Below are positions 59,662-64,000 of a stretch of DNA of 64,000 bases, one piece after another. The stretch lies in assembly GCA_002423615.1 (NCBI GenBank), contig DIKO01000063.1:60633-124632 (forward strand). Direction: 5' to 3'. Under the pieces are notes generated by a model. It did no database searches, had not been told where the DNA came from, and saw only the letters and a program-made list of their open reading frames with translations. Within the stretch, counting starts at the first letter, position 1, and every line of letters begins with the position of its first letter. The position numbers and the translations under genes are program-made. Source of the DNA: Desulfobacteraceae bacterium UBA5616 (lineage in GTDB: Bacteria; Desulfobacterota; Desulfobacteria; Desulfobacterales; UBA5616).

Positions 59662-61755
59662 CAGTTTTATCCTGACCGTCGTCCCCTCCCCTTCCCGGCT
59701 CTCGGCCTCGATCCGCCCGCCGTGGGCTTCGACAAGGGTCCTGCAGTGGTACAGGCCGATGCCCATGCCTTTTTTTTTGGTCGTCCGGAAGGGCCGGAAA
59801 AGGGATTTTTCCATGAATTCCGATGACATGCCGCAGCCGTTGTCCTGAACGGAAACTATGGCCCAGTTCCCTTCGGTTTCCGATGCGACCATGATTTCCC
59901 CGTCCGGACCCAGGGCGTCGGCGGCATTCATCAGCAGGTTCTCCAGGACATTGTGGATCTGTTCCGGATCGATCCATAACTGGGGAATTTTCCCCAGGTT
60001 CAGGGATACGCGCCCCCTGACAAATTCCCGGACACCTGAAACCGCCTCCTCGATGAGCCGGTTCAGATCGGTTTTTTTAAACGCCGGCTCCGGCTTCTCG
60101 CTCAACAGGGAAAGCCGGCCGCTCATGGCGTTGATCTTGACCACGCACTGGGAGATGGTTTTCAGGGCATCGGCCCGGAATTCAGGATTGTCCAGGTGAA
60201 CCGGCAGGTTTTGGGTAACCAGGGAAAGCTTGGATGCCAGATTCTTCAGATCATGCAGGAAAAATGCGGACATGGACTGGAACGCCTCCATCTCCCGGGC
60301 CTGGCGAAGACGCTCCGAGAGCTGAAGGTTCAAAATGCTTGCGGCCGCCTGGTCGCCGATGGTCCGGACGAGCTCCAGTTCCTCGAACGAAAGGGGCTCG
60401 TAGAGCACTTTTTCGCCCAGGGTCATTATCCCGATCAGGCGGCCCCCTGCATTGAGGGGTGCGCAGTACCGGGTCCGGGATTCCCTGGTTTCCAGAAAAC
60501 CGTAAACCTGCCGGACATCCGCGGCCCAGTCGTCGTCACGCCCTTCCAGGTCGACCGGCATGGCCTGGCCGGTCATGGCCCGTATCAGATCCGCTCCGCC
60601 CTGCCCGAAAAGTTTCACCCCCTCCACCTGCCGGGCGGTCAGAACCGTCGAGCCTCCGAAGGAAAGCCGTTCCTCTTTTTCATCCTTCAGCCAGATGGTG
60701 ACGGAAAGGATTTCCAGGGTGTCCGAGATCATCCGGACGATGGTGTCGCAGAGGTCCCGGGTCTGGGTCACGGACGCGGTCCGGCTGGTGAACCCCTCCC
60801 AGATCTTCTGGTAGTCGTACTGGGGACGTTTGAAATGGCGGCTGACAAAACGCTTTCTCCTGATGCGGAGACGGTCGGAAAGCTGAAAAACCACGATCCC
60901 GATCACCGCCGTAAAGATCAAAAATATGACGACGTGGACATTCCTGATCCACTCGAACCGGAGGGAAATCCACGCCGCCGCGCCCACGGTGATAAAATAG
61001 GCCCCGACAATGAGCATGGTGAGGGAACTGTATAGGAACTGATGGGACAGATAAACAGTGACTTCGAGCGGCTTTCCCCGGAAAAGAGATTTAAGGATCA
61101 GGGCACTGCCGAGCAGAAGGGCTCCCAGATCCACCACGTCCAGAGCGGTGTTGAGGCCCCTGAAAATCACCGTCTGGCTGTCGGTGTAAATCTGAATCCC
61201 GAAAATGCAGGCGATGCCCAGAAACATGAATTTGGTCTGCCAGCGCATGTGGCCGGTGGTGTGGCGGAAGGTCCTTTCCAGGTTCATCAGGATCAGTATT
61301 GAAAAAACCAGCCACGCCAGATGCCAGTAATATCCGGACCATCCGGTGTGAAAAAACGGGACCGGCCCTTGCGGGACGGCCTCATGGGATAAAAAGAAGG
61401 CCTCTCTGAAAAACACGGTAAGGGAAACCGGAACCGCAAAAGAAAGAACCAGGACCCATTTCCACCGGTTTATCTGCTCCCGGTAATTGGACCGGGCAAA
61501 GCTGATGCTGAAAAGCAGAAACAGCCCGGGGATCAAGGACGCGGCCGCAAACCGCCAGCGTGTCCAGAAAAGAAACCCCTCAGGACCCGAAGCCTCCCAG
61601 GCCAGTCCGACAAACCCCGCGCTCAGGGCGAAAAGGATCATGCCGGCGGCAAAGACAAGGTTGACGAAAGCCCCCGGTGTCCGCCGCAGCCCCATGACCC
61701 CGACCCCCAAACACGCGGCCGCCGCCGCCCACGCCATCCATGAGATGAGGTTCAT
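59641..61755 (-). CDS. prsK: XrtA/PEP-CTERM system histidine kinase PrsK
   Basis: This 704-residue membrane kinase has about seven to eight N-terminal helices (1-290), a GAF-like domain (about 320-475) and a kinase core. The phospho-His is in FFLHDLKNLASKLS. The HATPase_c motifs are VLENLLMNAADAL, VQDNGCGMS and GMGIGLYHCRTLVEAHGG. The order helices-GAF-kinase is that of PrsK, partner of PrsR in exosortase genomes. Its final residues (AIGNRQ) and stop are written in a heptamer repeat. The start lacks a strong ribosome binding site. Confidence 0.92.
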   Translation of the reverse strand: MNLISWMAWAAAAACLGVGVMGLRRTPGAFVNLVFAAGMILFALSAGFVGLAWEASGPEGFLFWTRWRFAAASLIPGLFLLFSISFARSNYREQINRWKWVLVLSFAVPVSLTVFFREAFFLSHEAVPQGPVPFFHTGWSGYYWHLAWLVFSILILMNLERTFRHTTGHMRWQTKFMFLGIACIFGIQIYTDSQTVIFRGLNTALDVVDLGALLLGSALILKSLFRGKPLEVTVYLSHQFLYSSLTMLIVGAYFITVGAAAWISLRFEWIRNVHVVIFLIFTAVIGIVVFQLSDRLRIRRKRFVSRHFKRPQYDYQKIWEGFTSRTASVTQTRDLCDTIVRMISDTLEILSVTIWLKDEKEERLSFGGSTVLTARQVEGVKLFGQGGADLIRAMTGQAMPVDLEGRDDDWAADVRQVYGFLETRESRTRYCAPLNAGGRLIGIMTLGEKVLYEPLSFEELELVRTIGDQAAASILNLQLSERLRQAREMEAFQSMSAFFLHDLKNLASKLSLVTQNLPVHLDNPEFRADALKTISQCVVKINAMSGRLSLLSEKPEPAFKKTDLNRLIEEAVSGVREFVRGRVSLNLGKIPQLWIDPEQIHNVLENLLMNAADALGPDGEIMVASETEGNWAIVSVQDNGCGMSSEFMEKSLFRPFRTTKKKGMGIGLYHCRTLVEAHGGRIEAESREGEGTTVRIKLAIGNRQ

Positions 61756-61962
61756 TGTGTGTTATTTCTTACTCAACCGATATGACAAAACGCTTTGCAT
61801 TTCCAGGCGTTAGGTGTTAAATAGGGAAAAAATAGAAAACCTGATTTTGGTATCATCCTTTAATATCGAAGCCAGATATCCTGATATTCAAAGATCTTTC
61901 CGAAAAAAATGCACAAAACAATTTACACTTGAACATATTAAAATGATTCTGGAAATATATCA

Positions 61963-62277
61963 ATGGCTGAAACAAAAGACAGACTAAACAAAATAATCAA
62001 AAGTTTTTTAGCAGAAATTCAAAAACACTACCAAATTGATGATGCTTATTTGTATGGCTCATTTGCAAAAGGTCGTCCAAACGAATGGAGCGATATCGAT
62101 ATCGCCATAATTTCTCCGGATTTCTCCGACGATCTTTTTGAAGAGAGACTGTTATTGATGAAACTTGCCTCAATTATAGATGACCGAATAGAGCCAATGC
62201 CTTTTAAAAAGGAGGCCTTCAACCGGAATAACCCCATCGTTGACGAAATCCAAAAAAATGGTATCCGCCTTATCTAA
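61963..62277 (+). CDS. MNT-type nucleotidyltransferase domain protein
   Basis: This 104-residue AT-rich protein has the minimal nucleotidyltransferase motif LYGSFAKGRPNEWSDIDIAI (GSxxxG...SDID). Such MNT proteins normally pair with a HEPN toxin and neutralise it by adding AMP. No HEPN gene is found upstream (61756-61962) or downstream, so it is an orphan. It lies between prsK and the exosortase gene on the opposite strand, and its base composition differs from its neighbours, suggesting insertion. Confidence 0.82.
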   Translation: MAETKDRLNKIIKSFLAEIQKHYQIDDAYLYGSFAKGRPNEWSDIDIAIISPDFSDDLFEERLLLMKLASIIDDRIEPMPFKKEAFNRNNPIVDEIQKNGIRLI

Positions 62278-62317
62278 TTTCATTCCCTGCCAATTGTCCT
62301 CATTCCTGTTCACTGCC

Positions 62318-62429
62318 CCATAACCCATCCCCTATCACCTATCGCCTATAACCCATCACCTATAGCCCATAGCCTAACCCCTATCGCCTATCGCCTATCG
62401 CCTATCGCCTATCGCCTATCGCCTATCGC
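62318..62429. repeat. heptanucleotide tandem array at the end of the exosortase gene
   Basis: Sixteen heptamers: nine variants (CCATAAC, CCATCCC, CTATCAC, CTATCGC, CTATAAC, CCATCAC, CTATAGC, CCATAGC, CTAACCC), then seven perfect CTATCGC copies (62381-62429). The TAG stop and the last codon of the exosortase gene lie in it. Confidence 0.92.
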
Positions 62430-63265
62430 CTTAAAGCAAACAGAATCGGCGCCATCAGCAGAAGGGCCAGGATGAAAAACACGATCCCGCCGTCGGTGTG
62501 CAGGGAGCTTTCCAGCCACCGGGGGTCCACGTAGGTCCCCAGCAGGGACAGGATCGTGATTCGGATCCCGTTCTTGAACATCGTAATGGGGAAAACAACC
62601 ACCACCAGAAGGATTTTTTTCCATGCGGTATTCAAAAACATGTGGCCAGCCAGGATCGCGGTGATGAAAAGCGCCAGACCGGAGCGTATCCCGCTGCACT
62701 GCCTGGCCACCTCGATGCCCCCCCCGGCCAAATTGAAGAAAAATCCATCCCTGAAATAAGGGACGCCGGACATCGCGAACAGCAGGTCGGTGAACTCCGT
62801 TGATCCGACTTGTAACACATATATCAGGCGGTCCATGACCGCATCCGGTATGGGAATGGCAAAGATCAGAAACAGCAGGGGGAAAAGCGCCGCCTTGAAC
62901 GCCGGACATCCGAAACACAGCAAAAACGCGCCCTGGACAAACACCACGGCCGACAGGGCCATGACCGACGCGAAATCGTTATGACTGAGAACCGTCTCGA
63001 AATACCCACCGGCCAGGTACAAAACAGCCCCCAAGGCCAGGAAGGGCGCGCCAACCCGGAAAGAAAAGGCGGTATTTGTAAAAATCAGCTCCCGGCTTTG
63101 AAAAACGAAGTACATGCTGATGAGTGGAATCAGCCCGAGATGGGTATAATATTCCCTGTGGCGGGTGGAATCGTAAAGCCATTTTACGGGCCCAAAGGCC
63201 ATGAAAAACGCGAGGCCGAAAAGAACAGCAAACAAAACGCTTTGGGGGTTGATATATTTTTTCAT
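62423..63265 (-). CDS. exosortase (XrtA/EpsH-like)
   Basis: This 280-residue membrane protein has about eight helices. The exosortase catalytic set is complete: Cys190 and Arg194 in RQCSGIRSGLAL, Arg235 in MFKNGIRITIL and His256 in LHTDGG. It cleaves PEP-CTERM proteins and transfers them to the cell surface. The EpsI-like extra domain is absent, so it is the short form. Subtype is not fixed; XrtA is favoured because of PrsK/PrsR. The translation ends in a heptamer array. Confidence 0.9.
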   Translation of the reverse strand: MKKYINPQSVLFAVLFGLAFFMAFGPVKWLYDSTRHREYYTHLGLIPLISMYFVFQSRELIFTNTAFSFRVGAPFLALGAVLYLAGGYFETVLSHNDFASVMALSAVVFVQGAFLLCFGCPAFKAALFPLLFLIFAIPIPDAVMDRLIYVLQVGSTEFTDLLFAMSGVPYFRDGFFFNLAGGGIEVARQCSGIRSGLALFITAILAGHMFLNTAWKKILLVVVVFPITMFKNGIRITILSLLGTYVDPRWLESSLHTDGGIVFFILALLLMAPILFALRR

Positions 63266-63297
63266 TTCAGAAATTCACCCGTTACACATTACCTTTG

Positions 63298-63346
63298 TTG
63301 CCGATTTGACATATTGCCGATTTGACATTGACTTGATGTATGATCA
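63298..63346. repeat. 16-base direct repeat and inverted repeat upstream of the exosortase gene
   Basis: TTGCCGATTTGACAT occurs at 63298-63312 and again at 63314-63328, period 16. Next to it CTTGAT and ATCAAG form a six-base inverted repeat (63330-63346). The position ahead of the exosortase start suggests control sites. Confidence 0.55.
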
Positions 63347-63398
63347 AGTTTAAAATTAGGCACTTTAAATACAAGCAATTAAGAGATTCTTGGCGGTT

Positions 63399-63635
63399 AT
63401 GCCGACGATTTTAAGAATCGGATCTTATCGATCTCACTTTTATTCAGATGAAGGGCAGGAACCGCCTCATATCCATGTCGCAACGAATGATGGAGAATGT
63501 AAATTCTGGCTTGACCCTGTTAGATTAGCCCGGAATAAAGGTGTACCTCCGATAACGCTCAGAAATATAGAAAAGCTGGTTTTTGAAAATCTTACATTTT
63601 TGAAGGAAAAATATCATGAAATCAACCGCCCATGA
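63399..63635 (+). CDS. DUF4160 domain protein
   Basis: This 78-residue protein has the DUF4160 signature MPTILRIGSYRSHFYSDEGQ followed by EPPHIHV and a C-terminal helix. DUF4160 genes usually stand next to a DUF2442 gene, and the pair has been suspected of being a toxin-antitoxin module; this is not settled. The ATG at 63399 is chosen because it begins the conserved domain; ribosome binding is weak. It overlaps the next gene by 20 bases. Confidence 0.85.
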   Translation: MPTILRIGSYRSHFYSDEGQEPPHIHVATNDGECKFWLDPVRLARNKGVPPITLRNIEKLVFENLTFLKEKYHEINRP

Positions 63636-63894
63636 AATAGAAACCGTTGAGCCGTCAGCTATCAGGGTCTGGACGGAAAAAAGAACGATTTTTATTGAGC
63701 TAACAGATGGACGCATTATCGGTTTCCCCGCAGATCGATTTAAAATTCTTTCGAAAGCAAGCGAGGAACAACTCAAAGAAGTTAGCTTACGCCTGAACGG
63801 TTTTTCGTTGAGGTGGGAATCTCTCGACGAAGATATTACGGTGCCCGGTATTGTTGCCGGTAATTTTCAACTCCCTTTCTTGAAATCTTCCTGA
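63616..63894 (+). CDS. DUF2442 domain protein
   Basis: This 92-residue protein has the DUF2442 pattern: VWTEKRTIFIELTDGRIIGFPADRF, then RLNGFSLRWESLDEDITVPGIV. It is the usual partner of DUF4160, with overlapping reading frames and so likely translational coupling. AAGGAAAAATATC precedes the ATG. The activity is unknown. Beyond its stop the last 106 bases hold no gene. Confidence 0.87.
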   Translation: MKSTAHEIETVEPSAIRVWTEKRTIFIELTDGRIIGFPADRFKILSKASEEQLKEVSLRLNGFSLRWESLDEDITVPGIVAGNFQLPFLKSS

Positions 63895-64000
63895 TCCTTC
63901 CGATGGCCCATTACCCGCCTTTATCCTGCCATTATCCTTGATAATTTGCAACTGAAGCTGTATTTTGCAACTAACTTCAGAACTCCTGACATGCCTCGTT

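Noticed and set aside
58886..59848. 320-residue open frame on the + strand containing PIAY-type repeats
   Set aside because: It exists because the CTATCGC repeat has no stop on the + strand; the rest is antisense of prsR and prsK.
62318..62429. CRISPR array
   Set aside because: The repeats are seven bases with no spacers and no cas genes; it is a simple tandem array.
54216..64000. genomic island inserted at tRNA-Gln
   Set aside because: No integrase gene and no repeated tRNA 3' end were found in the window; kept only as a possibility.

Overview
The window looks like the chromosome of an anaerobic deltaproteobacterium (Desulfobacterota, most likely a Desulfobacterales sulfate reducer). The indications are a three-gene SdhCAB with a cytochrome b558-type membrane subunit, a short 'type 3' prolyl-tRNA synthetase, a CoA-disulfide/polysulfide reductase with a rhodanese tail, a BadI/MenB-like crotonase, an ADP-forming acyl-CoA ligase subunit, a cysteine-motif protein of a kind I associate with this group, and a PEP-CTERM/exosortase system. 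The assignment rests on gene content and protein character, not on a marker comparison.

Layout. 1-344 is the start of a TolQ-like gene running off the left edge. 488-8878 holds an HD hydrolase, sdhCAB, murI, a small unknown, and a leftward tRNA-Ser/dnaX/ybaB/recR/ykgJ cluster. 9271-16369 holds a BadI-like hydrolase and a rightward run: AMMECR1 protein, acyl-CoA ligase alpha, LysE exporter, UspA, CrcB, DUF190-CBS protein and a membrane acyltransferase. 16440-23547 runs leftward: polysulfide/CoA-disulfide reductase, then tilS-ftsH-folP-coaX. 23703-26819 is a rightward SRP RNA, grpE, dnaK and a perfect-stem terminator. 26837-33346 has a DUF362 protein, an acyl-CoA synthetase, a secreted SGNH hydrolase, trxA-trxB-bamD and rpmB. 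33343-41662 runs mostly leftward: spoT, ispG-proS and a large hybrid kinase, plus one rightward protein built of two copies of a 55-residue unit. 41682-52301 is a long leftward housekeeping stretch: fatty-acid synthesis (rpmF-fabG-acpP-fabF), then rpiB-glyA-dCMP deaminase-nrdR-ribD-ribE-ribBA-ribH-nusB and two small genes. gltX and a tRNA-Gln follow.

To the right of the tRNA-Gln (54289-64000) the character changes. This part is a surface-polysaccharide/protein-sorting region: a CpsB-type PHP phosphatase, a PAS protein whose GGDEF site is degenerate (GGNKF) but whose c-di-GMP I-site (RxxD) is kept, a PEP-CTERM protein, the PrsR/PrsK two-component pair and an exosortase. The PEP-CTERM gene has a textbook sigma-54 promoter and an upstream inverted repeat, so sensor, regulator, promoter and sorted product can be read together. 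Heptanucleotide tandem arrays supply the stop codons of both prsK and the exosortase gene. A REP-like hairpin pair, a lone MNT nucleotidyltransferase and a DUF4160/DUF2442 pair suggest a plastic, accessory region.

Most of the rest is conserved core metabolism. The points most worth following are the GGNKF/RxxD protein, the sigma-54/PrsR circuit, the heptamer arrays, the duplicated CQLG protein and the CrcB/DUF190-CBS pairing.
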